Origin: Apiosordaria backusii
Lineage: Eukaryota; Ascomycota; Sordariomycetes; Sordariales; Lasiosphaeriaceae
Assembly: GCA_030549205.1 (NCBI GenBank)
Contig: JAUKTV010000012.1
Span: 1,054,001 to 1,118,000 of the forward strand
Reading direction: 5' to 3'
Length of the DNA stretch: 64,000 bases
Under the pieces are notes generated by a model that was not told where the DNA came from, ran no database searches, and worked only from the letters and a program-made list of their open reading frames with translations. This document shows, piece after piece, positions 12,311 through 23,798 of this stretch (the first letter of the stretch is position 1; the number at the start of each line of letters is the position of its first letter). Position numbers and translations under genes: made by a program.

Positions 12311-12327
12311 GATCGAGGGTGATCGGG
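12311..12327. promoter_or_regulatory. Candidate White Collar (GATA-type) site, two GATCG repeats 10 bp apart
   Basis: The plus strand reads GATCGAGGGTGATCGGG. GATC/CGAT pairs at helical spacing resemble White Collar light-response elements, and as I recall GATCGA is the core reported from WC-2 chromatin data. The pair sits about 1.05 kb upstream of the frq ATG, on the leader side. Another lone GATCGA lies at 11588-11593. The call is by motif and context only. Confidence 0.35.
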
Positions 12328-12689
12328 CCAGCCCACCTCAGGGTCCTCGCTAGAGCTCCCTCTAATTGGCCACCAACTGGAATCCTCGACCCGGGAGCAA
12401 CAAGGTTGCCCGAAACAAAAGAACCTGTGCCCTCGCGCTGGCCCTCACCCCAATAGTTCAAAACCAGCCCGCATTCCCACTTGCTTCGCACAAGAGAATT
12501 GTCTCCAGAGGCCTCTCTTTTGTCCTGCTTTTACAATACATCTTTGTTTTTTTATTGACCTCATACAGCCTCCTCCAAGCCGATTCCTAAAATAGCGCGC
12601 CGTTGTCTGCCATGTCTTTTTGTTATCTCACTACTGAGTGACTTGGCCCGCTCAGGACACGCCGCGGGGTCGGTCAACAACAACGCTTC

Positions 12690-12703
12690 GATTGTCTTCG
12701 ATT
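12690..12703. promoter_or_regulatory. Candidate paired CGAT motif upstream of frq
   Basis: Two CGATTG-like motifs start at 12690 and 12700, 10 bp apart, about 1.43 kb upstream of the frq start codon. The spacing of one helical turn is what a dimeric GATA factor could use. Chance occurrence cannot be excluded. Confidence 0.25.
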
Positions 12704-14876
12704 GGAACAAAACTCCGCCCTCCTAGTGGTCCAAAAGCTTCATCGGTTATGAGGTCAGCCCACGATGTTTTCTTCTCAGAAGCTACAGTTTGGCTGCGTC
12801 TTTCGGTATTCCACCAGCTTCGCCCGTCTTTAGCTTTCCGCTCCGTGTCGTGTCCTGTTCTACCATTCGACAAATCTTCAATCGACCTACGATACTGCGA
12901 ATCGGTTCATTTCGAATGCACCCACCAAAACATAAAGTGCTGTGTACCACAGACAATTACAGCGTATAATTTGATTTTACGGGGACACGGACACCACTGC
13001 GCGGTGTGGCTCTATTTGGTGGGGACTGTCGTACCGGCAGGCAGGTGCTCTCGATCATGTTTTTGCCGTGCCATCGGCCTTCAGTGAACACGCCAGGAGA
13101 TGCATGAACAGCACGCATCCATCCATGATGTCTGGAGATTCGTGGGGGCCAGCGTCGCATGTGAGGCCCTTGGTCGAGACCCCTTCTCTTGCCGGACCCT
13201 CTCATGAGCTTTTCGCTCCTTTCGGTCAGGACATCACCACACTAGTTCCGTGATTCAACCAAGCAGGAACCGTTCGTGTGATTACACAAGGGCCTAAAGT
13301 GTCACCTTAGACGTCAGCCTACAGCGTGTGCCAGCCAAACGACTCGTCCAGACAGGCCCGGAGAATGGTCCAGAGGTCCGACCAGTGCTCCCGCTACCAA
13401 GTCACAGATGCTACCCCGCGAACACGCTGCAGGGTCCTCCATGTTGGTGTTTGCTCGGGCAGGGATAAATTCGCTAACTACTAATTATGACGTCAATTCT
13501 GACGGTTAGTGTTTCCGCGCTAGTGGACGCCCAGCCTCTGAAATGCAATTGCCATTGCTCTGTTGTCAACGCTGTGGAGAATCAAATCGAGGTCATCGTG
13601 ATCTCTGAATGAAACAAGAACTGTTGTGCGTTTTTTGGGGGGACCTTGTTTTTGTTGCGATTCTAAAAGTTCCTTGCTCAAAACAACAGCCGAAAATGTG
13701 TGTTCAAAATGACGCTCTGAGACGTTGGGAAATTGCGGGTCTAAAGACCCCAAACCTTGACTTGTCGGGCTCCTCCAACATTCTCCAACCATCTCCAATC
13801 ACAATGGGGCTCACACCCGCCGAGCTGTCCGCCTCCCCGGGTCTCAATTGGACACCTTTGTCGATCTTTTGGACCCTGAATGGAGATCAGGGCAAGCAAC
13901 GCCAAATCTTTAATTGAGCAACGAGATCTTGTACGCTTTTCCGATACAGGAATATAGTTCAGATACCTAAGGTATGTAGAGTTCCTAGTATTGCGTACCT
14001 AGATATGACCACCTGCACACCTACACGCACAGTTCATTCATTTTCTTTGACCATACCCGTGGATTTCTTCCGTATACCTACCGAACTTCGGTCGGTCCGG
14101 GCCGAGCTAGCATTGTTCGTTTCGCCATCCACAACGCCATTATTCGTAGTGATCATCGCCGAAATACGGGATCGGAGTCCAATCTGTACTGTTGGAACAC
14201 GGGCGTCACTATTTTTCTCCGTAATGGCAAAAATGATGCAAAAAAAAGACGTTGAAGAAAATTAACTTCATGATCAGCCCTAACCTTTTATTCTCCGTTG
14301 ATCGTGCCACCGGTGGCGATGAATACACTGCCCTATACCAACCACTACTGGTACAGAACCATGGAATCAGTTCCCTCTTTTCTCTCAAGTGGGATCTCGA
14401 TTCTAGACCATCCTGCCCCAAGGGAATGGTTACACTGGCACACTAGGCACACACACCACCAAGAAAACACATCGACGATGTCAATCTGCTATAACCGTGA
14501 GCCTGCATCGACCAAATCGGATCGGTCATCGGAAGTTCAAAAATATCATGCCATGCTCGAAAGAGATGGGACGCTGTAGACGTCCACCTGCCATGTGCTG
14601 CCGTGCTACTATGACACCACCCCAGATTCAGCTGAAGAAACGCCGGGGTTTTTTACCTTTCCCAGTCATCCATTCTAAACACTTCAATATCTGTACACTC
14701 ATCGCCATCTCCGAATGTTCGACGTTGAACAAACCAGATCCTCCACCCAAGCGTTTCTCCCGTCGGGCTCCCACCGCTCACTCTCCCAGCTCTCCTTGAC
14801 ACATACCTCGCCTAAAGGTAAGTATCCGACCTTACCGAGCAAAGCTAACCAACCACGATGCCCAACGCCAAACCTC

Positions 14877-14906
14877 GATTGCCAACGATTGCCAACGATT
14901 GCCAAC
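14877..14906. repeat. Three perfect 10-bp repeats (GATTGCCAAC)
   Basis: Three exact tandem copies of GATTGCCAAC carry CGATT at strict 10-bp spacing, 3.6 kb upstream of the frq start. They may be a clustered binding site or a simple short tandem repeat. Confidence 0.85.
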
Positions 14907-16125
14907 ACCTAACCCTTTGACAAAACAGTTTCCACTTCTATCATCACATACCAACTCATCGTACCTAGTTCTTTTCAAACCATCAAGCAGGGTACATACC
15001 TTACCTACCTGCCCAGGCCCCCCCCCTTCTGCTTGCACCCCCCTTCCCACCTTTAACCCTGTCCCTGTATGTACCTCCGGCCCTTCCTCCGGCCCTGCCC
15101 TCCCACCGCTCCGTTCCCGTGCTCGTTCGTTCGTTCCATGTTCCACATTCCATCCCATCCCATCCCATCACAAGTTTACAACATCAGCTCACTTCCAGTC
15201 ATTTTGCAGGCACAGCAGGCTCAACTGCTCTATCCACACCATCCACATCATCCACTCACCCCCTTTTCTGGTTTCTTCAAGTGAAACGTGGAAACCATGG
15301 TTTTTTTTTTTTTTTTTTTTTTTCGCCACTGGGTAAGGTGAGGAAGAGAAAAAGTCACGGAAGTTCCCCTCATGCATACATACATATCCTGCTACACTGT
15401 GTCTGTCACCGAGGTAGACGTGTGGATTACAAAGTATATGAGAAGCCCAAATATTCCAAGCAATCCAAACAATCCAATCACCCTCCGTGGGCAGCCAAGG
15501 GAACAGGCACCCTCGTGGCATACCGACAAGGGGAACAAGCAGGAGACTTGTCTCACCATACGAGCTTTACTAGGTCTAGGTCCAGATGACTCGATTTTAC
15601 TCAATTTCTGAGTGATATACCGAAAGAGACATATGGCCCCTCCGGGGTAGCACAAGAAAACGATTTATGACGGGAGATTTACGAATACATGTCGATCACC
15701 TGCTCTTCATTTGGAATTTTCGGGTGGATCAATGTCGAGGATCGGCTTTTGTCCTTTTTGCTTCTTGTTAGATTCCTGTCGATGGCACATGTTAGGTTCG
15801 ATTCCCTCACCATGTCACGAGCTTGATATCAACATTACCCTCCCTTTCGAGGCTATTCAGACCAGTTCAGGATCGTAGACACAAAACCCTCTCGGCGGAA
15901 TTTCCATTGTGTATACTCCTGTTTTGCCTCACGGCGAAACTCCGCCGATATCAAGTACACAACCTAAACATCTATTCTTTGACACTTGCCTTTTGCTCTG
16001 TGCCCAGGTAAATGCAATACTACGGTAATCAACACTCCCACACTGGATGATGCTCCAAATTACAATGTAAACAAACCACCCCCCATCTCTCTTCCTCCTC
16101 CCCTTCACCCTCCCACAACCCCCTA

Positions 16126-19100
16126 CTATTTCTTAAAAGTACCCGACCTCCCCGCCCTCTCATAATTCCTATTCCTCACCCCCTTCAACTCCGAGCTCGC
16201 CTTCGCCGCATACGGATCAAACACCTTCTCCTTCCTCCCCTTCTTACCCCTCTTCTTATTATTGTCAAACTCCGACTTGGCACCGCCATCCGCCCTAAGA
16301 ACAGAAGCAGCCTTGCTGTAGTCAAACGCCTCCTCCTCCTCCCCTTCCTCTCCCTCTCCCTCCTCTTGCAGCAGCAGCTGCTTCTCCTGTTCCTTGGCAG
16401 CCTTCTTTGCAGCTTTTCTAGCCTTCCTCTCCGCCCTCTTCGCCTCCCTTCTCGCTTCCTCATCATCAACCCCTCCCTCCTCCTCTTCTGTTTGCTGCTC
16501 AGCCGCCCGCTTAGCCTTCTTGTGAGCCTTCCTTCTAAGTTTCTTCTCTTGTTTGGCGGCTTTCTTGGCGGCTTCAGAGTCAGTCTCTCCCTCCTCTTCC
16601 TCATCCTCGTCATTGTCCTCGCCGTCTTCTAAGATAATGACGACGTCGTCCATTTCCACGTCTGAGTTGTTATCCTCAGGCTCTTCAGACTCAACTTGCT
16701 CAGGACCAGAAGGCACATCTGCCTCACTAGCCTTGCGTTTCCTGCCTGCCTTGAGAGTAAACTCCTGGTTTTCAGGTTCTTGCTGTTTACCGTAGACCTC
16801 AGAAGCTGGCTTCAAAATTGGAACCGGCTCAGAAGCATCCGGGAGATCTTCATCCTCCTCAGCCTGAGCGACGCTGTAGAAAAGCGGGATCTCCAACAGC
16901 TCTTCCGTTTCAGGGGCCTTTTTCGAGCTCGGCTCCCAGGTGGAGCTTAACGGAACCTTGCCCCATAATTGAGACTGTTCACTCTTGAGCTCGTTGATAT
17001 CAACGCTGACCTCTGGTTCGGCTGCCTTTGGTAATATAACCTGCGTGTGGGTGGGATTTGAGGTTGTCGAACTAAAGTACTGGAGCAATGTTGGACCTGT
17101 CGCTCCCTTCTCCTTGGCTTCCTGAATCACATTAAACAGCTCGTCCAGACGTGGCTTGAGATGGCGAGCATGGCCATCCAACAAGCTCCACAGCGCTTTC
17201 TTGTCGGTTGGCATGATGCGAACGATCTCTGCAATGACATTTTGGTTCATGATGAACCCGGCGCTCTCGTCCTCTTGGCGGGCAGTAGTGTCCCTCCAGT
17301 TCCAGAGGGCTTTGAACACGGCAAACTCCTCCCTGTTGTACACAAATGAGGACCGGGCGAGGTAGTTGTACCACCCGCGATCGCCATAGCCTGTCTCTAA
17401 CTCGAAAGTAGGGTTTTCATGCCGACGGAGAGAGGTCTCTTTGGACTTGGCAATGACTCGTTGAATGGGCTTTCCATCTGGGTGGACGGTGTTGGCGGTT
17501 GCGGCAAGATCATTCCGAATCATGTCGTAGATGTAGAGGAGGTAGTGAGTATCGGCCCGAGCATAGTACAGCATCTCATCGGGAAGAGGCCTAGTGGTGA
17601 ATTAGTTTGGAATGCCGGGAAAGAAATGCCGTCTGAGCCTACCTGATCCGCCAGTCGGCGAGTTGATACTTCTTGTCTGCTTCAAAGTCGACGAACTTCT
17701 TCAGGAGAAATGCAAGGCTGCCGCCGCCGTATCCAAGAACGGTCGAGGCATGGTGAGTGTCAAACAAACCTACCACGTAAAGACCGAGGTCTCTCTGAAG
17801 CCATACGATATCCATATAGGCACCGTGAAATACCTTGACGATCTTGGGATCAGCAAAGACCTCGTTCAGAATCTCGAGTTTGTGCCTCCATGGCATAAGA
17901 GTGTCGACAATCCAATCCTTCTCTCGCGTGCTGATCTGCATTAGTGACAAAAGGCCGGTGTAAGTCCTGTAGTCGTGGTGCTCCAGATCGATGGCAATCT
18001 CGCGAGCCTTTTTCAGTTCCTCCAGCATCTCCAAAACACCCTCGTATGTATCCACCCAGATCGCCTTGGTGGTCTCGACGGGAAGGTACTTGATGGGTTC
18101 TCGCGACTCGAAAACATGACTGGGGTACTGCATGGCTTCGATCTCGTGTCGGTAAGGGTGCTGATATCTGGACGGCCAGTTAGTACTTTTTCTCGAAAAC
18201 AGTATCTTGACATTTTCAATCGAAATCTCCGCTGGAATCTTCATGAGGATGTCCGCAGGAATCTCTGTGAGCAGTTCTGGTGAAGTCTCCATGACAGTCT
18301 CTGTTCGAGTTGCCATGACGGCCTCTGTTGGACTCTCCATGATAGTCTCTGTTCGAGTCTCCATGACGGCCTCTGATGTAGCCTCTTTTGGAATCTCTGC
18401 GGTACTGTCTCCAGAAGTCTCTGCAGAAGTGTCCGTGGCTTGATTCTGTTTTCTCTGCTGCCTGTTCTGTCTCCAACGCCGGGTTTTTGCTGCCTTGAGG
18501 CTCCTGGGCTGGGTGGGCAGAGACGGTCCTTCATGTTTGTTTTCCTTCTCTTGAGTGGAGCCAGCCACCTCTGACAATGAAGAAGAAAATCCAACTTGGG
18601 AGTCCATAATAAGAGATGGGGATTCATACTGAGTAGTCTGCTCTTCATTAATAAAAGTAGTGAAACACTGATCCAACGGGACGATCGCATGTGGCTTTGT
18701 CGTCAAGATAGGCTTCCATGGTCCGTTATTGGAGTTGTCTGGCTTCTTCTCGAACGCATTTTGAGGCTTCACGATGTTGGCGCGCTTCAGAGACCAGTCG
18801 AGTCGTTCCGTCGTCGATTTCGTTCGCTTGGCATCGCGGCCCTAGCAAGAGGTTAGACTAGGTTGCTGCGAGTAGATAAAATGAAAACATACGGCTTCGA
18901 ATGTGGGCGCATCCTTTCTCTTGATCAGGCCGGTGTACTCGTCGAGGCAGGTGTCGGCTTTTTCGAGGAACGAATCGATAACGTCGACGATGCCTTTCCA
19001 CTTGATTTCAACATCGTCCAGATCCTCGAGCTTACTAGTCGACTGTCCGGTAACCTTGGATGAAGATTTCAACAAGCCGCTGACCAGCTGCAGCATGCGA

Positions 19101-19255
19101 TCGGTCGTGTTGTCGAGCTGGGAGCCGACCGACGGGTGGACGGTTCGCTGGAACTGGAGATCCTCGTTCGCAAGGCCATTCGCCGATCGGGTGACAGCGA
19201 GAAGGGCGGGCTGGATGGCATCCCGGAGGGAATTAAAATCTTGTGAGGACTCCAT
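16126..19255 (-). CDS. rrp6: Exosome 3'-5' exonuclease Rrp6 (854 aa, or 1008 aa if an in-frame insert is retained)
   Basis: Exons are 19255-18893, 18841-17643 and 17590-16126; introns are 18892-18842 and 17642-17591. Exon 1 carries the PMC2NT domain that binds Rrp47. The DEDD-Y nuclease shows motif I in AIDLEHHDYRTYTG, motif II in HGAYMDIVWLQRDLGLY and motif III in YYARADTHYLLYIYD, followed by an HRDC region (SSFVYNREEFAVFKALWNWR). The tail is Lys/Glu-rich, and nuclear localisation signals are expected there. Rrp6 trims rRNA, snoRNA and aberrant transcripts in the nucleus. A stretch in exon 2 (18629-18168) is in frame but flanked by GTATGA and a TACTAAC/CAG acceptor. Removing it gives TTQ-YQHPYRHEI, which fits the family better, so it is probably a fourth intron. 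Confidence 0.92.
18168..18629 (-). other. Candidate 462-nt in-frame intron (or unusual insert) in rrp6
   Basis: The donor is GTATGA at 18629, the branch TACTAAC is at 18185-18179 and the acceptor CCAG ends at 18168. The length is a multiple of three and no stop codon occurs, so it can be read through as 154 extra residues. The encoded text is Ser/Gln-rich, then Thr/Glu-rich with 8-residue repeats, and lies where other Rrp6 proteins have only a short linker. A shorter alternative intron of 51 nt (GTCAAG to the acceptor CAG ending at 18161) is also possible. Confidence 0.6.
18289..18384. repeat. 24-bp minisatellite, four copies
   Basis: CCATGA recurs at 18289, 18313, 18337 and 18361, exactly 24 bp apart, with the rest of each unit similar. 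On the minus strand the units read as 8-residue repeats such as METRTETI and MESPTEAV. Two more decayed units may follow toward 18241. Confidence 0.85.
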
Positions 19256-19783
19256 TTTCCGAGTCGGCCAACTGTTGTCGCAAACGGCCTGCCTTTGCCA
19301 GTGGTGATGGTCGTGTTGCGCGGGCAGCTTGTTTTCGAAAAGGGCAGTCGTGAACTTTTCGGTGGCTTTGGGATAGCGTATGCCAAGACGGGGACCGATA
19401 AGATAAAGATCCTGGTCTCCCCTGCTTGGCGGTTGTTGGAGTTCACCTCACTTGGATCTTGGATCTTGGTGGTGTTCAAACTGACGAGAATCGGAAGAAT
19501 TGAAAACGACCTGCCAAGTCGAACATTTGTTTGGGAGGAAAAATTGAGAATCAAAAATATTCCACTTGGTAACGTTTTGGTCCGAGCGTCCAGTTTTAGG
19601 TGTATACGGAAGTCTCGTACGAGCCAACTGTATCGAGACTGCCAGCCGAAACACGCGGCATCGTTTCTTGGTTTTGCCATCGCCAGTAAAATACAGACAG
19701 GCGCAAAGCGGTCGTCTTGTTGAGGATTTCCCTTGGCTCTATCTCATCGTTACTTTGAAAAGGAGAACTGGAATAGGTCCAAA
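19256..19783. promoter_or_regulatory. Shared promoter region of rrp6 and mdm35
   Basis: This 528-bp gap separates the two divergent start codons. No conserved coding frame is seen, and no specific element is recognised. Confidence 0.6.
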
Positions 19784-20205
19784 ATGTCTCAATCACTAGC
19801 CCCAGAATGCAACGAGTTGAAAGAGTAAGTCTTACAGGGCTGTTGTATTCATGACACCGCTGACAGTTGACCTACTCAGACGCTACGACACCTGCTTCTT
19901 GAAGTGGTATAGCGAAAGTGTGTATGCCCTGACCAAGAATTGTAGGATATGATGCTGATGACAATCTAGAATATCTCAGAGGCATCAGCACCTCGGACAA
20001 TAACGAATGCGCCACCATGTTCAAGGAGTACAACGTTTGTTTAAAGGTGAGATAACCCGTTTTCTATTTTGTTGGAGCGTACTATGGACTAACACAACGT
20101 CAGCGTGCACTGAAAGAGCGTGGGATAGACAAATTGTTGGATGAGGCGCGAGAAGACTTTAAAGAGAATGATGCCACACTGCTAGGGAAGAAGAAGTGTA
20201 AGTGA
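19784..20205 (+). CDS. mdm35: Mdm35/TRIAP1-like intermembrane space protein (85 aa, 4 exons)
   Basis: Exons are 19784-19824, 19880-19917, 19970-20046 and 20104-20205. The introns of 52-57 bp all have GT-AG ends and matching phases. The protein contains a twin CX9C motif, CNELKERYDTC and CATMFKEYNVC, the hallmark of small Mia40-imported helical hairpins. The segments FLKWYSEKYLRG and RALKERGIDKLLDEAR are typical of Mdm35. Mdm35 binds Ups1/Ups2 in the intermembrane space and enables phosphatidic acid and phosphatidylserine transfer for cardiolipin and PE synthesis. The very end is uncertain: a further GTAAGT at 20198 could open an intron that creates a TAA two residues earlier. The gene was found by hand because its exons are very short. 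Confidence 0.9.
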
Positions 20206-20950
20206 TCTGGCTCCTCAGTGTTTCCGGCTTTTCTGACACACAATGCTTCTAGAATAGGAGGTCTAAAACACATGATCATTTCATGAACTCTTGTACATTT
20301 GTAAAATAAGCAAATATGGTGTGATATATAGGTTTTGGATTTAGTGGTGATCAAATATAGGTAGACATGAATCTCTGGCTTTCTGAAACTAGTTCAGAAT
20401 CAGCATTCTTCTTTGAAATACTGAACTGTTCTGACAAAACTCCAGAAGGCAGGGTTGTTGTCGTTGAATATCACGGTTGGAGGCTCAGGACTTGTGTTGC
20501 TGGGAAAGGGAGAAAGGGAGAAAGTGGGGCATGGGTTAATTGGAATGTACGGTCTCTGATTGGTGCTCAAAAGACACGGTGATGGGGTTTGTTGAAATGA
20601 TCAGATGCACCATCGATCGAGGCACGCAAGAGTCTGGAACAAGCTTCGTCGCAAGTCCAAGCAATTTGGCGGCCTTCATCCGACGTGCCAGCTCCACTTG
20701 CTTGTCTCTTTAAGCTTCACACGCCCGCCGCCGAGCCCTCTTTTTCCCCAGATACCGGTACCCCAGCCACAGCATCTGGTGTCTCTGACGACAGACAGCT
20801 CTCTCCCTCTCTGCCGGAAACAACGGACATCGAAACACGGACAGACGCACATCTGCCGCAGCGCGCATCGCACTTGTGTATACTCAATATCAACAAACAG
20901 CCACGACGATACCCAAGGCATGCTCCGCCGGTAGCACACCACGCGATTCT
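20206..20950. other. Intergenic, mdm35 3' flank and promoter of the next unit
   Basis: No gene is recognised. The last 250 bases are CT-rich and probably include the leader of the small membrane protein gene. Confidence 0.5.
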
Positions 20951-21388
20951 ATGCACCCCTTTTCCGTTTTGACACTCGGCATCTTCGTAGCTGGCTACAT
21001 CACCGCCCGATGGGATCTGGTCACTCGCCTCTATGAGCTTGCCATCTTTGCGTGGGATTACGGAGTGGTTGTACGCTTGCTCACCCCCTCCTCACCCCTC
21101 CGCCTCCGCTTCCGCTTCCGCTTAAGCCCCGCCCCGTTGTCTAACTTGCGCTTCTTTGCACAGTCTCGAGCCGCCAAAGGCTTTGCCGCGCTTTCACTTG
21201 TGTTCCTACTCATCTTCATACCCGTGGAACGTCTCGCAGCCCGGGAGTCGACTCTCGTACGACGCCTGCCCCTCGCCTTGCACTTTGGAAAGTTCGAGAC
21301 CTTGCTGATCAACATTGTCCAGCATCCGCGAGCACCCGGATCCGGTGTATCGGCCAGAGAGCAATTGAGAAGACGGGGATCTTTCTAG
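20951..21388 (+). CDS. Small two-helix membrane protein upstream of gpi1 (114 aa, 2 exons)
   Basis: Exons are 20951-21070 and 21164-21388. The intron has donor GTACGC, a branch-like TCTAAC and acceptor CACAG, and splicing is in phase 0. The protein begins MHPFSVLTLGIFVAGYITAR (a likely signal anchor) and has a second hydrophobic helix, ALSLVFLLIFIPVERLA, followed by a basic tail. I do not know the family with certainty. The stop codon is only 25 bp before the gpi1 start, which suggests one shared transcript. Small two-helix subunits such as Eri1/PIG-Y belong to the same enzyme complex as Gpi1, so an Eri1-like role is a hypothesis from size, topology and location alone. Confidence 0.7.
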   Translation: MHPFSVLTLGIFVAGYITARWDLVTRLYELAIFAWDYGVVVRLLTPSSPLRLRFRFRLSPAPLSNLRFFAQSRAAKGFAALSLVFLLIFIPVERLAARESTLVRRLPLALHFGKFETLLINIVQHPRAPGSGVSAREQLRRRGSF

Positions 21389-21413
21389 TTGACCTCCCGT
21401 CTTGTTGTCTGTC

Positions 21414-23798
21414 ATGCCAGAGAATGATGGCTTGATGCGCATATTCTGGCCGGCCGACCTCCCACGGTCCGACCTGAGGGGTGTGGTGGTGGGGTGGAGG
21501 AACTCGGCCTTGGATGTTTTCGTGCTGGCTATTCTCGAAGAGGTGGAGGTGTGTTATAATGCTGGTGCTGGAGGATGAGATGAGATCTTGGAGAAGCTGA
21601 CATCTTGGCCAGCCCCGAAACGTCGACAGCGCCCTGAAGCTTGGCACTCTCACGCGCAACGCCCCTCATCCCGTAAGCCGCATCTACGAATTGTGCGGCC
21701 AGTCGTCTTTGCATATTTTGGGACTCTCCAATACATCGGAGGATGTACACATCGACCCATCATGGATCCGAGCGACGATAGGGCCGAGTCAACAGGTACC
21801 GATCATCACCTGCGCCAGGGCTTCCAACATCCAGATCATACTCTTCGAACGACCTTTGCCTGGGAGGATGCAGTACATCTCCCTCAACCCGATTGCTTTG
21901 GCTCTGGGAGACAAGCATGACACTTTTAGGATATTGGATAGCGCTGAGCAGGACGATGAACGAGAAGAGCGCCTGAAAAAGGAAAAGAAAAAGAAGCTGG
22001 TCGAGAAGCTCAAGCAACACTCGATATTCAAGCGGACCCCATCAGCCAAAGAAAAGGCGCTGCCTAAAATCGTCAATCAGATCAATTGGGCGTGGGAGCT
22101 TGAGAAGCTGATGCAAAAGAACGTCTCCCGCATAGGAACACGACCCAAGAGGAGTTTGAGTGTTTCCGAAAGAGTAGTGGAGTCGGCAACCACTATGCGA
22201 GACATTGTGCTGGTATGGCTGTGGAACTTGATGACGGTCTATGTGCTGCCCGTCATCAAAAAGCTGTTTGTGATGGGGCTGATGGCGCATCGACTTGCTG
22301 CCGAGGTACTCTTAACGGTGCTGGAGTGGCGGGCTCGACCAAAATATGCTGCGCTGAAAGATATCTCTGCCACGGCCCAGCAAGTCGAGATCCGACTTCA
22401 GCAGTTTTGTTATTGGCCGATGCAGTATGTGACACTGCGGCTTCGCAAAAATGATTGGGAGAGTGTCACGACCAGTCATCCTGACTACATTCGCTTTTAT
22501 AACAGCTTGTGGCTGGTGGCCAATGATGTGATCATTGGGATTGCCCTAGGGTCCTACATCATTGACAATTCCAGCTGGCTTGCGGACGAGATCAGTCACC
22601 TGCTGACGCAGTACACGGTTGAGGCGCTGCAGAGTAGCATCTCATGGCTGATGGGCTGGCCTGCAGGTTTGAAACTCAACAGTGAACTGGCACTGTTTCT
22701 TGGTGATCTGTTTTTGTGGGTAATTGAGTATTGGTCTAGTAAGTTATGGTCTTTGTTGAACTGTTGCAGTTGTTCAGGTCCTAACTTCTGCAGGCTGTAT
22801 CGAGACACTTCGTCCAGTTCTGCCACACATGATCTGGTTCATTGGCTTTTCCAGCTTTGCCGGCGCCAGCATGCCAATTGCCCTATTCTCGGACCTTACC
22901 TCGATCTTGACGATCCACATCTACTCGTTTTATTTGGCATCGGCTAGGATCTATCACTGGCAGCTCAACATTCTGATCTCACTCTTCCATCTTTTCCGAG
23001 GCAAGAAACACAATGTGCTCAGAAACCGTATCGACTCATGTGACTACGACCTGGATCAGTTGCTTGTCGGAACTATCCTTTTCACCCTTCTTTTCTTTCT
23101 GCTCCCGACGGTGGTGGTATTTTATCTTAATTTTGCCATTGCCCGCATGGTTATCATTTCTCTCAAGGCTGTTTTCGATACTATGCTTTCTTTTTTGAAT
23201 CACTTTCCCCTTTTTGCGCTTATGCTGAGGATCAAAGATCCTGGGAGGTTACCAGGTAGGTTTCCACCTTCCGGGCGATGTTTATGGATCAATAATGCTG
23301 ACTGCCCATGTTCTTGCAGGAGGAATTCGTTTTGAACTTCGAGATACCCAAGACTTTAGACATGCCGTTAATGACACGACGAAACCAATACCTTCGACTT
23401 CAGTAATTCATCTGAAGGTAGGCCATCACTTCCCTCGGCTCTTTTTTGCCGGAGCCTTAACTGACATTGGCAATTAGTCCATACCTCTGAGCTTCAAAGC
23501 CATGTTTCACCAATACTTTCAGATGGGACACCGCATACGCAAGCACTATCTGTCCCCACGCGTTTTGCTATGCCTACTCACGGGAAAATTTGTACCACCA
23601 CTAGACCGCAGGAACCTCTACAGTCTACAGTACAGCATGCTTCCGGCGCGCAGGGCTGGCATCATGGAGATGTGGAACGCTGTCAATTCGTTGCCGTCAC
23701 CGAAGCGGAGGACGGCGCCGTTGTACATACCCGCTCTGGCCAACGGGAGGAGATATCCCGGTAATTATGGCGGTGGGAGGTCACGGAATTATGGGTAG
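21414..23798 (+). CDS. gpi1: GPI-GlcNAc transferase subunit Gpi1/PIG-Q (713 aa, 5 exons)
   Basis: Exons are 21414-21548, 21613-22738, 22794-23255, 23320-23417 and 23478-23798, all with GT-AG introns of 55-64 bp and consistent phases. The N-terminus (LMRIFWPADLPRSDLRG, VVGWRNSALDVFVLAILEEV) and the later block SWIRATIGPSQQVPI are typical of fungal Gpi1. The C-terminal half has several membrane helices (for example IWFIGFSSFAGASMPIALF and LLVGTILFTLLFFLLP), then KFVPPLDRRNLYSLQYSMLP. Gpi1 is part of the ER complex that adds GlcNAc to phosphatidylinositol, the first step of GPI-anchor synthesis. An earlier start is unlikely because the upstream small gene ends 25 bp before this ATG. Confidence 0.92.

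Larger units (their letters stand above)
11260..16125. promoter_or_regulatory. Long gene-free region upstream of frq: leader, promoter and 3' flank of rrp6
   Basis: No conserved coding sequence is seen over 4.9 kb. In N. crassa the frq transcript has a leader of roughly 1.5 kb with upstream ORFs, and light and clock elements for the White Collar complex lie further upstream. The length here fits such an arrangement. Candidate elements are listed separately. A T run occupies about 15301-15323. The part next to 16125 is the 3' flank of rrp6. Confidence 0.55.

Noticed and set aside
13520..13798. 92-codon minus-strand open frame upstream of frq
   Set aside because: No start context, no domain features, and it lies in the presumed promoter/leader; kept as non-coding.
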